Assembly: GCA_002747055.1 (NCBI GenBank)
Contig: PDSQ01000032.1
Span: forward strand, 1-57,017
Direction of reading: 5' to 3'
Source: Gammaproteobacteria bacterium
Lineage (GTDB): Bacteria > Pseudomonadota > Gammaproteobacteria > Pseudomonadales > Oleiphilaceae
Length of the DNA: 57,017 bases
The translations under genes and the position numbers were made by a program. Of this stretch, positions 27,175 to 38,479 are shown piece after piece. How positions within the stretch are numbered: position 1 is the stretch's first letter; every line of letters starts with the position of its first letter. Under the pieces are notes generated by a model. The model searched no databases. It was not told the DNA's origin and saw nothing but the letters and a program-made list of their open reading frames with translations.

Positions 27175-27804
27175 ATGAACCCTGATGAAAACAAAGCAGT
27201 TGATGAAGTGCAGCAGGATGTAGATCAAGCCCCGGTAGAGGAGGGGGTGTCAGAGTCCGGTGAGGTTGAGGTTAAGGCTGAAGAGGGTGCAATAGAGGAG
27301 AACTCTGCTGACTCCAGTGCGCCTGTCGATACTGAGTTACAAGCAGAAATAGCCAGATATAAGGATCAGGTAATTCGGTTACAGGCTGAAATGGAGAATG
27401 TACGCCGCCGTTCGGAAATGGATGTGGAGAAAGCGCATAAGTTTGCACTGGAGAGGTTTGTCAAAGAGCTTCTGCCTGTCGTGGATAGCCTGGAAAAAGC
27501 GATAGAAATGGCGTCAGGTGATGACGAAGCGTTAGCAAGCATGCGTCAGGGAATCGAACTGACACTCAATATGTTTATCTCTGCTCTGGGTAAATTCAAA
27601 GTCGAGCAGATTGATCCTGTCGGCGAACCATTTGATCCGCAATTCCATGAGGCAATGTCTATGGTCGATGCACCAGATGCGGAGCCTAACTCAGTCGTGG
27701 CTGTGATGCAAAAGGGTTATTGCCTGAATGGCCGGTTGGTGCGCCCCGCTATGGTAATGGTATCCAGGGCGCCATCGGGCTCGAAAGTCGACGAGACTGC
27801 ATGA
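27175..27804 (+). CDS. grpE: nucleotide exchange factor GrpE
   Basis: 209 residues. The DnaK nucleotide exchange factor. An acidic, disordered N-terminal ~55 residues precedes the long dimerisation helix (LQAEMENVRRRSEMDVEKA) and the C-terminal beta-wing with GEPFDPQFHEAMSM and the YCLNGRLVRPAMVMVS strand. First gene of grpE-dnaK-dnaJ behind a sigma-32-like promoter. Confidence 0.97.
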   Translation: MNPDENKAVDEVQQDVDQAPVEEGVSESGEVEVKAEEGAIEENSADSSAPVDTELQAEIARYKDQVIRLQAEMENVRRRSEMDVEKAHKFALERFVKELLPVVDSLEKAIEMASGDDEALASMRQGIELTLNMFISALGKFKVEQIDPVGEPFDPQFHEAMSMVDAPDAEPNSVVAVMQKGYCLNGRLVRPAMVMVSRAPSGSKVDETA

Positions 27805-27817
27805 AAACAAGGCAAGG

Positions 27818-27846
27818 CTTGAATTTAAAAAAAACGGGCCAATATA
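27818..27846 (+). promoter_or_regulatory. second sigma-32-like promoter, for dnaK
   Basis: CTTGAAT at 27818-27824, a 13-base spacer, then GCCAATATA at 27838-27846 (7 of 9 positions of the RpoH -10). It lies in the 125-base grpE-dnaK gap, pointing at dnaK. Weaker than the grpE promoter, but well spaced. Confidence 0.55.
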
Positions 27847-27929
27847 GTTAGGCAAGTAAATAGACTCGTGTTAAGTGAATTGGACTGAAATTTTTTGGGG
27901 TCTTCCCCAACAGGTTTGGAGCAAAATAT

Positions 27930-29876
27930 ATGAGCAAAATTATTGGAATGGATCTAGGTACCACAAATTCCTGTGTCGCTATTATGGATGGTGGCAAGAC
28001 CAAGGTGATCGAAAATGCGGAGGGGGATCGTACCACTCCGTCCATTGTCGCTTTTACTGATGACAATGAAATATTGGTGGGCCAGTCTGCCAAGCGCCAG
28101 GCGGTAACCAATCCAGCGAATACACTGTTTGCGATCAAACGACTGATTGGTCGAAAGTTTAAGGATGATGTCGTTCAGAAAGATATCAAGATGGTGCCTT
28201 ATACCATTGCAGCGGCAGATAACGGTGATGCCTGGGTCGAGGTCAAGGGTGACAAGAAAGCGCCACCTCAGATATCCGCAGAAATTCTGAAAAAGATGAA
28301 GAAAACAGCGGAAGACTACCTGGGTGAGACCGTAACCGAAGCGGTAATCACTGTGCCGGCCTATTTCAATGACTCGCAGCGCCAGGCAACCAAGGATGCG
28401 GGCAAAATCGCCGGCTTGGAAGTCAAGCGTATCATTAACGAACCGACGGCTGCAGCATTGGCTTATGGTATGGACAAGAGTTCTGGCGACTCTACGATAG
28501 CCGTGTATGACCTGGGCGGTGGTACCTTTGATATTTCTATTATTGAAATCGCGGATGTCGATGGAGAGAAGCAGTTTGAAGTGTTAGCTACCAACGGCGA
28601 TACCTTCCTGGGCGGTGAAGATTTCGATTTGCGTGTGATTGACTACCTGGCAGCGGAGTTCAAGAAAGACAGCGGTATAGATTTGAAGGGTGACCCATTG
28701 GCGATGCAGCGACTCAAAGAAGCTGGCGAAAAAGCCAAGGTTGAGTTGTCCAGCAGTCAGCAGACTGATGTCAATCTGCCTTATGTGACTGCCGATCAGA
28801 CCGGGCCAAAGCACCTGAACGTGAAGTTGACCCGGGCCAAGCTGGAATCATTGGTCGAAGATCTGGTTTTGAATAGTTTGGAGCCGTGCAAGATAGCGCT
28901 CAAGGATGCGGGTTTAAGCGCTTCGGAAGTAGACGAAATTATTTTGGTGGGTGGGCAGACCCGGATGCCTCTGGTGCAGGAAAAAGTGAAGAGCTTTTTC
29001 AATAAAGAGCCGCGTAAGGACGTCAACCCGGATGAGGCGGTCGCTATCGGTGCTGCGGTTCAGGCGGCGGTATTGTCCGGTGACGTGAAAGACGTGCTGT
29101 TGCTCGATGTGACTCCGTTGACACTCGGTATTGAAACCATGGGTGGCGTTGCGACCCCTCTGATTGAAAAGAACACGACTATTCCGACCAAGAAATCACA
29201 GGTGTTCTCGACTGCCGATGACAATCAAACCGCTGTGACCATCCATGTGGTGCAGGGTGAACGCAAGCAGGCAGCTCAGAACAAGTCGTTAGGACGCTTT
29301 GATTTGGCAGACATCCCGCCGGCACCTAGAGGTATGCCGCAGATAGAAGTGACATTCGATATCGATGCCAATGGTATTTTGAATGTAGGCGCAAAGGATA
29401 AGGCCACAGGCAAGGAACAGTCTATTGTGATCAAGGCATCGTCCGGCTTGTCGGATGAAGAAATCGAAAACATGGTACGTGATGCTGAAGCCAATGCCGA
29501 GGATGATCGTAAGTTCGAGGAGCTGGTGACGGCTCGAAATCAGGCAGACGGCATGATACATGCTGTCAGAAAGACCCTCGCGGAAGCGGGTGACAAGGCG
29601 ACAGATGAGGAAAAACAAAAAATAGAAGCCGCCATTACCGATCTGGAACAAGCCGTTAAAGGCGATGACAAGGATGAAATCGAGGCGAAAACCAAGGTGT
29701 TGACCGATGCCTCGGGTGAGCTGGCGCAAAAACTATATGCCGAGCAAGGTCCCGATGCGGCAGCGGCGGCGGCCGCTGCCGCCGGTGCTGCCGGTGCTGG
29801 TGCCGCAGCGGCGGATTCAGGTTCTGATGATGCGGTGGATGCCGAGTTTGAAGAGGTCAAAGATGACAACAAATAA
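27930..29876 (+). CDS. dnaK: molecular chaperone DnaK (Hsp70)
   Basis: 648 residues. ATP-driven Hsp70 chaperone. The three Hsp70 signatures are present: [13 protein letters not shown] at the N-terminus, [16 protein letters not shown], and [13 protein letters not shown]. The substrate-binding and lid domains are full length. The C-terminal tail has an alanine/glycine-rich linker (about 605-628) and ends [13 protein letters not shown], the EEVKD-type tail of bacterial DnaK. GGAG precedes the ATG. Confidence 0.99.
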   Translation: MSKIIGMDLGTTNSCVAIMDGGKTKVIENAEGDRTTPSIVAFTDDNEILVGQSAKRQAVTNPANTLFAIKRLIGRKFKDDVVQKDIKMVPYTIAAADNGDAWVEVKGDKKAPPQISAEILKKMKKTAEDYLGETVTEAVITVPAYFNDSQRQATKDAGKIAGLEVKRIINEPTAAALAYGMDKSSGDSTIAVYDLGGGTFDISIIEIADVDGEKQFEVLATNGDTFLGGEDFDLRVIDYLAAEFKKDSGIDLKGDPLAMQRLKEAGEKAKVELSSSQQTDVNLPYVTADQTGPKHLNVKLTRAKLESLVEDLVLNSLEPCKIALKDAGLSASEVDEIILVGGQTRMPLVQEKVKSFFNKEPRKDVNPDEAVAIGAAVQAAVLSGDVKDVLLLDVTPLTLGIETMGGVATPLIEKNTTIPTKKSQVFSTADDNQTAVTIHVVQGERKQAAQNKSLGRFDLADIPPAPRGMPQIEVTFDIDANGILNVGAKDKATGKEQSIVIKASSGLSDEEIENMVRDAEANAEDDRKFEELVTARNQADGMIHAVRKTLAEAGDKATDEEKQKIEAAITDLEQAVKGDDKDEIEAKTKVLTDASGELAQKLYAEQGPDAAAAAAAAAGAAGAGAAAADSGSDDAVDAEFEEVKDDNK

Positions 29877-29920
29877 CCCGCAACCCAGGTTGTTGAGTTA
29901 GGTTATTGGGTTAAACCGTA

Positions 29921-29951
29921 ACGTGGGAGTGTTTGCTCCCGCGTTTTTTTT
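29921..29951 (+). terminator. intrinsic terminator between dnaK and dnaJ
   Basis: Hairpin ACGTGGGAG / CTCCCGCGT (one G-T pair, loop TGTTTG) at 29921-29944 followed by T8 (29944-29951). It ends 18 bases before the dnaJ ATG, so dnaJ would be expressed by read-through of the dnaK transcript. Confidence 0.8.
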
Positions 29952-29968
29952 CAATTTGTAGAACAATT

Positions 29969-31102
29969 ATGGCAAAACGAGACTACTACGAAATTCTTGG
30001 CATTGCCAAGCAGGCTAGTGCCAGAGAAATAAAGTCGGCATACCGTAAGTTGGCAATGAAATATCATCCGGATCGAAACCCCGATGATGCCAGGGCCGAA
30101 GAAAAATTCAAGGAAGCCAGCGAGGCTTATGAAGTTCTTTCCAGCGAAGAAAAGCGGGCAGCTTACGACCGGTACGGCCATGCCGGAGTCGATCCAAGTA
30201 TGGGAGGTGGCGGATTTGGCGGCGGCGCCAGTTTCTCCGATATCTTCGGCGATGTGTTTGGGGATATTTTCAGTGGTGGTGCCGGTGGCGGTCGTTCACG
30301 ATCCACCAAGGGGGCGGATTTGCGTTACAACCTGGAACTGGATCTGGAAGATGCAGTCAAGGGTAAAACGGTCAAAATTAAAGTACCGGCGCATGTTGAT
30401 TGTAAAAGCTGTGGCGGCAGTGGTGCCGAAAAGGGGTCTCAGCCGGAAACCTGTGGTACTTGTCACGGATCGGGTCAGATCCGCATGCAGCAGGGTTTTT
30501 TCTCCGTTCAGCAGACATGTCCGCATTGTCGTGGTCGTGGCAAAGTCATAAAGAACCCATGTCGAGCCTGTCATGGCTCGGGCATGCAGGAAGAAGTGAA
30601 AACCCTGTCGGTCAAGGTTCCGCCAGGAGTTGATACCGGAGACAGAATCCGGTTGGCTGGCGAGGGAGAATCTGGTGGGCGCGGTGGTCCGGCCGGTGAC
30701 CTATATGTTCAGGTCGTGGTCAAGGAGCACCCAATATTTGTTCGGGACGGTAAGAATCTATACTGTGATGTGCCGATTGCATTTGCCGATGCGGCACTCG
30801 GCGGTGAGCTCGAAGTGCCTACCCTCGATGGCCGGTTGAAACTCAAAATTCCGCCGGAAACCCAGACCGGCAAGCTGTTTCGTTTGCGTGGCAAAGGGGT
30901 GGTTCCGGTTCGAGGCGGTGTTCCGGGTGATTTGCTTTGCCGGGTCACCGTCGAGACGCCGGTAAATCTGACCAAAAAGCAAAAAGACATCCTGAAAGCG
31001 TTTCAGGCAGCGCTCGAGGGAAGCAGCGCCGGGCAACATGCGCCTAAAAAACACTCCTGGTTTGAGGGAGTCAAAAACTTTTTTGAAGATATGAAATTCT
31101 AG
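29969..31102 (+). CDS. dnaJ: chaperone protein DnaJ (Hsp40)
   Basis: 377 residues from ATG 29969 ([12 protein letters not shown]); an open TTG extension upstream lies inside the terminator and is rejected. J domain with HPD at 33-35, a Gly/Phe-rich linker ([16 protein letters not shown]...), four CxxCxGxG zinc repeats in the middle, and the substrate-binding C-terminal domains. Co-chaperone that stimulates DnaK ATPase. Confidence 0.98.
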   Translation: MAKRDYYEILGIAKQASAREIKSAYRKLAMKYHPDRNPDDARAEEKFKEASEAYEVLSSEEKRAAYDRYGHAGVDPSMGGGGFGGGASFSDIFGDVFGDIFSGGAGGGRSRSTKGADLRYNLELDLEDAVKGKTVKIKVPAHVDCKSCGGSGAEKGSQPETCGTCHGSGQIRMQQGFFSVQQTCPHCRGRGKVIKNPCRACHGSGMQEEVKTLSVKVPPGVDTGDRIRLAGEGESGGRGGPAGDLYVQVVVKEHPIFVRDGKNLYCDVPIAFADAALGGELEVPTLDGRLKLKIPPETQTGKLFRLRGKGVVPVRGGVPGDLLCRVTVETPVNLTKKQKDILKAFQAALEGSSAGQHAPKKHSWFEGVKNFFEDMKF

Positions 31103-31107
31103 GTTAG

Positions 31108-31947
<840 letters not shown>

Positions 31948-32016
31948 GAGATTGTGGATGAAGCACAACTTATTGATATGTGGCAAACCTTGCCACCCAT
32001 GTGGCCGAGTAACTGA

Positions 32017-32045
32017 TGGACACAATGCACTTAATTGCGTAGAAT
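32017..32045 (+). promoter_or_regulatory. promoter of the carA leader
   Basis: TGGACA at 32017-32022 and TAGAAT at 32040-32045 with a 17-base spacer, each one mismatch from the sigma-70 consensus. The predicted start is near G32052, in the context GTTTAA. It opens the 190-base leader of carA. Confidence 0.6.
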
Positions 32046-32061
32046 ACGCGCGTTTAACCAC

Positions 32062-32217
32062 ATGAGTTTATGGTGGTGGGATGAGTATTTTATTCGCAGG
32101 CTTGTCGGCAATGTCTGGCCGAGCTATCGAACAGCGACAAAATTTGAAAAAGCGGGATGGAGCTTGGTCTTCATCTCGCTTTTTTGCGGCCTGAAGAAAT
32201 CCCATGCCTGTTCCTAA
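32062..32217 (+). CDS. putative carA leader peptide reading through an attenuator
   Basis: The carA leader contains overlapping short frames that cross the terminator hairpin. Frame A (32062-32217, 51 codons) begins MSLWWWDEYF with three consecutive Trp codons and stops 25 bases before carA. Frame B (32081-32194, 37 codons) starts at an ATG right after GGTGGTGGG, which may serve as its ribosome site, reads MSILFAGLSAMSG and stops just beyond the T-tract. In either case a ribosome close behind RNA polymerase would cover the terminator stem, as with PyrL of E. coli pyrBI. Frame A has no Shine-Dalgarno and would be nearly leaderless, so frame B may be the real one. Function is inference; translation is not shown. 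Confidence 0.4.
   Translation: MSLWWWDEYFIRRLVGNVWPSYRTATKFEKAGWSLVFISLFCGLKKSHACS
32147..32185 (+). terminator. carA leader attenuator / terminator
   Basis: A 16-bp stem with two G-T pairs: left arm 32147-32162 (AAAAAGCGGGATGGAG), loop CTTGGT, right arm 32169-32184, with T6 at 32180-32185. A weaker hairpin upstream (CGGC / GCCG around 32106-32122) could act as a pause site. It is 57 bases before carA. It could end dapB transcripts, but its position after a dedicated promoter and leader frame suggests attenuation of carA. Confidence 0.75.
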
Positions 32218-32241
32218 TCCTTAGTCTGCAAAGAGGAAACA

Positions 32242-33399
32242 GTGTTGAGAAAACCTGCAATTCTGGCACTAGAAGACGGAACCCTGTTTCACGGAATATC
32301 GATCGGTGCAGAGGGACATTCCGTCGGTGAAGTCGTATTCAATACATCGATGACGGGCTATCAAGAAATTCTGACGGATCCTTCGTATGCGCGTCAAATC
32401 GTAACGTTGACTTACCCACATATTGGAAATACCGGAATCAATAAAGAAGATGTGGAGTCCGCAACGCCTTGGGCGGCCGGTTTGATTATTCGTGATTTAC
32501 CCTTGTTGCCGAGTAACTGGCGAGCGCAGCAGCCATTGGACGGGTACCTCCAGCAAAATGGTGTTGTTGGTATAGCAGATATAGATACCCGCAAGCTGAC
32601 CCGTATTTTGCGTGAAAAGGGCGCCCAAAACGGCTGCATAATGGCCTCTGATGACTTCGATGCGGTAACAGCGGTTGAACATGCTAGACAGTTTCCCGGT
32701 TTGAAAGGAATGGATCTTGCGAAAGAGGTGACGACTTCAAGTGTCGGCAGCTGGACTCAGGCGACCTGGGATATTGGCGATGGCTATCGGCCGGCGCCTG
32801 CGGTCAAATACCATGTAGTCGCTTATGACTTTGGGGTCAAATTCAATATATTGAGAATGCTTGTCGAGCGGGGTTGCAAGATCACTGTAGTGCCAGCGAC
32901 CACGCCTGCGGAAGAAGTATTGGCTATGCAGCCTGATGGCGTCTTTTTGTCCAATGGGCCGGGTGACCCGGAACCTTGTGACTATGCAATATCGGCAATT
33001 CAGAAAATACTGGCCCGGAAAATTCCTGTCTTTGGTATTTGTCTTGGTCATCAGTTGTTAGCGCTGGCCAGTGGTGCCAAAACCGTGAAAATGAAATTTG
33101 GTCATCATGGTGCCAATCACCCCGTGCAGTGCCTGAATGATGGAACCGTGATGATTACCAGTCAAAACCATGGTTTTGCGGTCGATGAGGCGAGCTTGCC
33201 GGAGTGTCTGCGGGCGACTCACAAGTCTCTGTTTGATGGCTCGTTACAAGGTATAGAGCGAATCGATACCCCGGCTTTCAGTTTTCAGGGGCATCCAGAG
33301 GCCAGTCCGGGACCTCATGATGTGGCTGCTTTGTTTGACCGGTTTACTGCTTCTATGCAAGCGGCCAACAATGAGTCAAAGCCAGTTCAGAGTCACTAG
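32242..33399 (+). CDS. carA: carbamoyl-phosphate synthase small subunit
   Basis: 385 residues. The glutamine amidotransferase subunit that supplies ammonia to CarB for carbamoyl phosphate, used for arginine and pyrimidines. The N-terminal CPSase domain includes [18 protein letters not shown]; the class I GATase triad nucleophile is C267 in FGICLGHQL, with the catalytic His in [16 protein letters not shown] start at 32242 with AGAGGA just upstream. Followed by carB after 63 bases. Confidence 0.98.
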   Translation: MLRKPAILALEDGTLFHGISIGAEGHSVGEVVFNTSMTGYQEILTDPSYARQIVTLTYPHIGNTGINKEDVESATPWAAGLIIRDLPLLPSNWRAQQPLDGYLQQNGVVGIADIDTRKLTRILREKGAQNGCIMASDDFDAVTAVEHARQFPGLKGMDLAKEVTTSSVGSWTQATWDIGDGYRPAPAVKYHVVAYDFGVKFNILRMLVERGCKITVVPATTPAEEVLAMQPDGVFLSNGPGDPEPCDYAISAIQKILARKIPVFGICLGHQLLALASGAKTVKMKFGHHGANHPVQCLNDGTVMITSQNHGFAVDEASLPECLRATHKSLFDGSLQGIERIDTPAFSFQGHPEASPGPHDVAALFDRFTASMQAANNESKPVQSH

Positions 33400-33462
33400 C
33401 AGAGCCAAGTGCTGATTACCATTAGATAACGTCGAAAGCTAAACGAGTGGATAAGTAAGAGT

Positions 33463-36400
33463 ATGCCAAAACGTACTGACCTAAACAGTATATTGATTAT
33501 CGGTGCAGGCCCGATCGTAATCGGGCAAGCCTGTGAATTTGATTATTCTGGTGCGCAAGCCTGTAAGGCGCTCCGAGAGGAGGGTTATCGGGTTATATTG
33601 GTCAACTCGAATCCAGCGACAATAATGACTGACCCTGCCATGGCCGATGCGACCTATATCGAGCCAATTACTTGGCAGACCGTGGCGAAAATTATTGAAC
33701 AGGAACGCCCCAGCGCGTTGTTGCCCACCATGGGCGGGCAGACAGCGCTTAACTGCGCGCTTGACTTGCAGCGGGAAGGCGTGCTGGAACATTATGGCGT
33801 CGAAATGATTGGTGCCAATGCAGACACGATAGACAAAGCCGAAGATCGCGAGCGATTTGACGGGGCGATGAAAGCAATCGGGCTGGATACGCCCAAGTCT
33901 GCGATGGCGCATAGCATGGAAGAAGCACTCCAGGTGCTCGATTATCTCGGTTTTCCGTGCATTATTCGGCCTTCATTCACCATGGGTGGTTCGGGTGGTG
34001 GTATCGCTTATAACCGGGAAGAGTTCGAGGAAATTTGTGAGCGAGGGCTGGATTTATCGCCAACCAATGAGCTTTTAATCGACGAGTCGTTAATTGGCTG
34101 GAAAGAGTATGAAATGGAAGTGGTGCGAGATAAAAAAGATAATTGCATCATTATCTGTTCGATTGAAAATTTTGATCCGATGGGTGTACACACCGGCGAC
34201 TCCATCACGGTCGCCCCTGCCCAGACCCTGACCGATAAAGAATACCAGATTATGCGCAACGCCTCATTGGCTGTGTTGAGAGAAATTGGTGTCGAGACCG
34301 GTGGCTCCAATGTGCAGTTTGGTATTTGCCCGGATACCGGTCGAATGGTCGTCATTGAAATGAACCCTCGGGTCTCGCGTTCGTCGGCGCTGGCTTCAAA
34401 AGCGACCGGATTCCCGATTGCCAAGGTGGCTGCCAAATTGGCCGTCGGTTATACGCTCGATGAATTGCAGAACGATATAACCGGTGGTGCGACGCCAGCT
34501 TCATTTGAACCATCGATCGATTATGTGGTTACCAAGATTCCCCGATTCGCTTTCGAAAAGTTCGCTCAGGCGGACGAGCGACTGACCACGCAGATGAAGT
34601 CGGTTGGTGAGGTCATGGCTATCGGTCGTACTTTTCAGGAGTCATTGCAGAAAGCGCTGCGTGGTCTCGAGGTAGGCGCGACCGGCTTCGATTCGCAGCT
34701 CGATGTTCAGGATGAAGAGATAAAAGACACCTTGAGCCGAATGTTGCGAACGCCGACAGCCGAGCGGATCTGGTATGTGGGTGATGCGTTTCGAGCCGGT
34801 CTGAGTATTGAAAAGGTGTTTGAGTTGACTGGAATAGATCCCTGGTATCTGGTTCAAATCAAGGATTTGATAGAAGATGAAGCGAAAGTGGCGAAGCTGG
34901 GTCTGGCAGATCTGACCTATGATCTGATGCGCTCTCTGAAACGGAAAGGTTTTTCCGATGCGCGTCTGTCTGCTCTGCTCGGTGTGACCGAAAAATCCGT
35001 ACGCAAGACACGTCAGAAACTTGGTGTACGACCGGTTTACAAGCGGGTCGATACCTGTGCTGCCGAATTTGCGTCTGCCTCCGCTTATATGTATTCCAGC
35101 TACGAGGAAGAGTGTGAGTCAAACCCGACCGAGCGAGAAAAAATTGTGGTAATTGGTGGTGGCCCGAATCGTATCGGTCAAGGCATCGAATTTGACTATT
35201 GTTGTGTGCATGCGGCGTTGGCAATGCGCGAAGATGGTTACGAGACCATCATGATCAACTGCAATCCGGAAACGGTGTCAACCGATTACGATACTTCTGA
35301 CAGGCTTTATTTTGAGCCAATCACGCTGGAAGATGTGTTGGAGGTAATTGATAAAGAGAACCCGAAAGGTGTCATCGTGCATTATGGCGGGCAGACTCCA
35401 TTGAAACTGGCTCGAGGTCTGGAAGAAGCGGGGGCGCCTATTATCGGCACCACGCCGGAAGCGATCGATCGTGCTGAAGACCGGGAGCGTTTTCAGCAAA
35501 TGATCCAGCGTCTGAAACTGTTGCAGCCTGAAAATGCCACTGTTCGCAGCCTTCAGGAGGGGGTGTTGGCGGCCAGGGAAATCGGTTATCCGCTGGTGGT
35601 TCGGCCATCCTATGTGCTGGGTGGCAGAGCGATGGAGATCGTCTATAAGGAAGAGGAGCTGACTCGCTATATGCGTGAAGCCGTGCTGGTTTCCAATGAT
35701 AGCCCGGTTTTGCTCGATCACTTCCTGAACAGTGCTATCGAGGTTGATATAGACGCCGTCAGCGACGGTTCGCAAGTGGTGATTGGCGCAATCATGCAGC
35801 ATATCGAACAGGCAGGCGTTCATTCTGGCGATTCGGCGTGTTCGCTGCCGCCTTATAGTCTGTCGCTCGATGTGCAGAATGAAATGCGCGACACGGTGAG
35901 GCGCATGGCGCTTGAATTGGGTGTTGTTGGCTTGATGAATGTTCAGTTAGCCTATCAGGATGGCAAGGTTTACGTTATCGAGGTGAATCCCAGAGCGTCC
36001 AGAACGGTGCCATTTGTATCCAAGGCGATTGGTGTTTCGCTGGCCAAGATAGCCGCTCGTTGTATGGCTGGCACCTCTCTTGAAGAACAGGGTTTTACCG
36101 AGGAGGTCGTTCCTTCTTACTATTCGATTAAGGAATCGGTGTTCCCTTTCAACAAGTTTCCGGGCGTTGATCCTATTCTTGGGCCTGAGATGAAATCGAC
36201 GGGTGAAGTGATGGGTGTTGGTGATAGTTTTGATGAGGCCTTTGCCAAAGGAGCATTGGCCGCGGGTGAACGCTTGCCCGGTGAAGGCACCGCCTTTATC
36301 AGTGTCAGGGAGGCGGATAAGCGTTCCAGCGTTAGCTTGGCAAAAGACTTGATCGAGACCGGTTTTAAACTGTTTGCGACAGGCGGGACTGCTGAAATCA

Positions 36401-36681
36401 TTGCTGATGCCGGTTTGCCCGTGGAGCGGGTGAACAAAGTGCGGGAAGGTCGTCCGCATATAGTGGATAAAATCAAAAATGGCGAAATCAATTTGATTAT
36501 CAACACGACCGAGGGCAGGAAAGCGATTGCTGATTCTGCGCAGATACGCCAGTCTGCGTTACAGCGTAAAGTTTCCTATGCGACCACGCTCGCTGGTGGC
36601 GAGGCCTTTTGCAGGGCTATTCAATTCGGGGCAGACGAGCGGGTGCGTCGGTTACAAGATTTACATTTAAGGAATGGCTAG
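33463..36681 (+). CDS. carB: carbamoyl-phosphate synthase large subunit
   Basis: 1072 residues. Two homologous ATP-grasp halves (about 1-400 and 550-935) that phosphorylate bicarbonate and carbamate. Each has the characteristic opening, [21 protein letters not shown] and [19 protein letters not shown], and metal-binding EMNPR / EVNPRASR segments. The C-terminal allosteric MGS-like domain (about 936-1072), which binds UMP, IMP or ornithine in E. coli, is complete. No gene intervenes between carA and carB, unlike P. aeruginosa. Confidence 0.99.
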   Translation: MPKRTDLNSILIIGAGPIVIGQACEFDYSGAQACKALREEGYRVILVNSNPATIMTDPAMADATYIEPITWQTVAKIIEQERPSALLPTMGGQTALNCALDLQREGVLEHYGVEMIGANADTIDKAEDRERFDGAMKAIGLDTPKSAMAHSMEEALQVLDYLGFPCIIRPSFTMGGSGGGIAYNREEFEEICERGLDLSPTNELLIDESLIGWKEYEMEVVRDKKDNCIIICSIENFDPMGVHTGDSITVAPAQTLTDKEYQIMRNASLAVLREIGVETGGSNVQFGICPDTGRMVVIEMNPRVSRSSALASKATGFPIAKVAAKLAVGYTLDELQNDITGGATPASFEPSIDYVVTKIPRFAFEKFAQADERLTTQMKSVGEVMAIGRTFQESLQKALRGLEVGATGFDSQLDVQDEEIKDTLSRMLRTPTAERIWYVGDAFRAGLSIEKVFELTGIDPWYLVQIKDLIEDEAKVAKLGLADLTYDLMRSLKRKGFSDARLSALLGVTEKSVRKTRQKLGVRPVYKRVDTCAAEFASASAYMYSSYEEECESNPTEREKIVVIGGGPNRIGQGIEFDYCCVHAALAMREDGYETIMINCNPETVSTDYDTSDRLYFEPITLEDVLEVIDKENPKGVIVHYGGQTPLKLARGLEEAGAPIIGTTPEAIDRAEDRERFQQMIQRLKLLQPENATVRSLQEGVLAAREIGYPLVVRPSYVLGGRAMEIVYKEEELTRYMREAVLVSNDSPVLLDHFLNSAIEVDIDAVSDGSQVVIGAIMQHIEQAGVHSGDSACSLPPYSLSLDVQNEMRDTVRRMALELGVVGLMNVQLAYQDGKVYVIEVNPRASRTVPFVSKAIGVSLAKIAARCMAGTSLEEQGFTEEVVPSYYSIKESVFPFNKFPGVDPILGPEMKSTGEVMGVGDSFDEAFAKGALAAGERLPGEGTAFISVREADKRSSVSLAKDLIETGFKLFATGGTAEIIADAGLPVERVNKVREGRPHIVDKIKNGEINLIINTTEGRKAIADSAQIRQSALQRKVSYATTLAGGEAFCRAIQFGADERVRRLQDLHLRNG

Positions 36682-36682
36682 G

Positions 36683-37159
36683 ATGAATAAAATTCCGATG
36701 ACTGTCTTGGGTGAAAAGGCACTTCGAGAAGAGTTGGCTGTGCTGAAAAGTGAAGAGCGACCAAGAGTGATTGCCGCTATAGCGGATGCTCGTGAGCATG
36801 GCGATCTTAAAGAAAACGCTGAATATCATGCGGCACGGGAGCAACAAAGCTTTATTGAGGGACGGATTCAGGAGATAGAAGGGAAGTTGTCCAACGCTCA
36901 GGTAATCGATGTCACCACTATCGATAACAACGGTAAAGTCATCTTCGGTTCTACCGTAACCATCCTTAACTTGGATAGTGACGATGAGGTCGCTTATCAA
37001 ATAGTGGGTGAGGATGAAGCTGATATAAAGGCGGGGAAAATCTCGGTATCCTCACCAATCGCCCGGGCACTGATCGGCAAGGAGGAGGGTGACATTGTCA
37101 CGGTGCAAGTGCCTAGTGGTCTGGTAGAATACGAAATAGCGGAAGTGGAATACAAATAG
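36683..37159 (+). CDS. greA: transcription elongation factor GreA
   Basis: 158 residues, the same as E. coli. Rescues backtracked RNA polymerase by stimulating transcript cleavage. The coiled-coil tip has the acidic pair in [20 protein letters not shown] 36683 is chosen over 36674: AAGGA at 36669-36673 is nine bases before it and homologues start M-x-x-IPMT. It begins two bases after the carB stop. Confidence 0.97.
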   Translation: MNKIPMTVLGEKALREELAVLKSEERPRVIAAIADAREHGDLKENAEYHAAREQQSFIEGRIQEIEGKLSNAQVIDVTTIDNNGKVIFGSTVTILNLDSDDEVAYQIVGEDEADIKAGKISVSSPIARALIGKEEGDIVTVQVPSGLVEYEIAEVEYK

Positions 37160-37200
37160 AAATAGCCCGCCTGTTTTCAGGGTGGTTTGCTATTCTGGGA

Positions 37201-37240
37201 CAAAGAGAGCTGGCTTGGTCACGTCAGCTCTCTTTGCTTT
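37201..37240 (+). terminator. terminator after greA
   Basis: A perfect 12-bp inverted repeat, CAAAGAGAGCTG (37201-37212) and CAGCTCTCTTTG (37225-37236) with a 12-base loop, followed by CTTTT. It lies between the convergent greA and yhbY and may stop transcription from both sides; the T-tract is short. Confidence 0.7.
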
Positions 37241-37243
37241 TGG

Positions 37244-37552
37244 CTAGATATTGCGAAGAATGTTGGATAGTTTGGGGTCCGGTTTATCCGCCTTTTTGAA
37301 GAGAACGATTGTTTTTCCAATAGACTGGATAAGCTCTGCGCCGCTTTGGGCAAAGATATCGTCAAAAATTTGCTTTCTCCCGTCTCGGTCGCCTAGATTG
37401 ATCTTTACTTTGATCAGTTCGTGGTCATGCAACGCTCTGTTGAGTTCCGTTACCAGCGCTTCGCTGACGCCTCGGTCGCCAATTAGCAGAACGGGCTTTA
37501 GGTTATGGGCAATGGCGCGATATTGTTTTATCTTGTCTGAGGAAAGGCTCAT
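37244..37552 (-). CDS. yhbY: ribosome assembly RNA-binding protein YhbY (CRM domain)
   Basis: 102 residues. A single CRM domain that binds pre-50S ribosomes. The family pattern is clear: YRAIAHNLKPVLLIGDRGVS, then ELIKVKINLGDR and the closing GKTIVLFKK strand. Convergent with greA and divergent from rlmE, as in Pseudomonas and E. coli. Confidence 0.95.
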   Translation of the reverse strand: MSLSSDKIKQYRAIAHNLKPVLLIGDRGVSEALVTELNRALHDHELIKVKINLGDRDGRKQIFDDIFAQSGAELIQSIGKTIVLFKKADKPDPKLSNILRNI

Positions 37553-37675
37553 CTCGTTTTTCTCGATACCATAGTGTTGGAATTGGTGAAATTGGCATAC
37601 AGTCTCATGGCCGTTAACGTGAGGTCGTTCGACTACAATGAGTTGCCGAGTTTAGCATAGTTTTGGAGGTGGTTC

Positions 37676-38299
37676 GTGGCTCGATCAAAAACCAGTTCAG
37701 GCTGGCTGCGCGAACATTTTGACGATCAATACGTGAAAAGGTCTCGACAGGACGGTTACCGTTCCAGAGCCAGTTATAAACTGCTCGAAATTGACAGTAA
37801 AGACAATATTCTTCGTCCCGGATCTGTGGTCATAGATTTAGGTGCGGCACCCGGTGGTTGGACGCAGGTTGTCGCTGAAAAGGTTGGGCCGAGCGGGACG
37901 GTTATCGCGAGTGATATTTTGCCGATGGATTGTGTCGTCGATGTCGAGTTTATTCAGGGAGATTTCACGGAGCGAGAAGTCCTCGATCGAATACTTTCAG
38001 TATTGGGAGATAAAAAAGCCGACCTTGTAATCTCGGATATGGCCCCCAATATGAGTGGTATGCCATCGGTTGATATTCCTAGGGCTATGTATTTGGTCGA
38101 GCTTGCCCTGGATTTGGCCAAAATTGTGCTGAAACCGGGGGGAGCTTTCGTCGCCAAGGTGTTCCAGGGGGAAGGCTTTGCCGAACTTCTTGGCGATATG
38201 AGGGGCAGCTTCTGTCAAGTTTTCAGCAGAAAGCCGGGTGCCTCCCGAGCACGGTCGAGAGAAGTTTATCAGGTCTGCAAAGGCTTCAGAGCCGGTTGA
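37676..38299 (+). CDS. rlmE: 23S rRNA (uridine-2'-O-)-methyltransferase RlmE
   Basis: 207 residues. Methylates U2552 of 23S rRNA on the 50S subunit. The SAM site is [15 protein letters not shown] (about 53-67), the acidic motif is [11 protein letters not shown], and the catalytic Lys segment is [17 protein letters not shown] start at 37676 with GGAGGT just upstream. First gene of the rlmE-ftsH pair, heat-shock controlled in E. coli; I see no convincing RpoH promoter before it. Confidence 0.97.
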   Translation: MARSKTSSGWLREHFDDQYVKRSRQDGYRSRASYKLLEIDSKDNILRPGSVVIDLGAAPGGWTQVVAEKVGPSGTVIASDILPMDCVVDVEFIQGDFTEREVLDRILSVLGDKKADLVISDMAPNMSGMPSVDIPRAMYLVELALDLAKIVLKPGGAFVAKVFQGEGFAELLGDMRGSFCQVFSRKPGASRARSREVYQVCKGFRAG

Positions 38300-38479
38300 T
38301 TGGTTTGGCTTATTATTACGTCATATTAAGGCCTGCCTGTCTGGTTTGGCGGCGCATCTTGTAGTATGGTTTACGCTACGCTGGCGAGTATTTACGCAGT
38401 AAATTGTCTCACTGACAGTTTGTACCTTGAATTTGTATTTTGAATTTTTGAATAAAGAGCGGGGCATCCCTTGAACGAT

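Noticed and set aside
33400..33462. A gene between carA and carB as in P. aeruginosa
   Set aside because: Only 63 bases separate the two and they hold no ORF.
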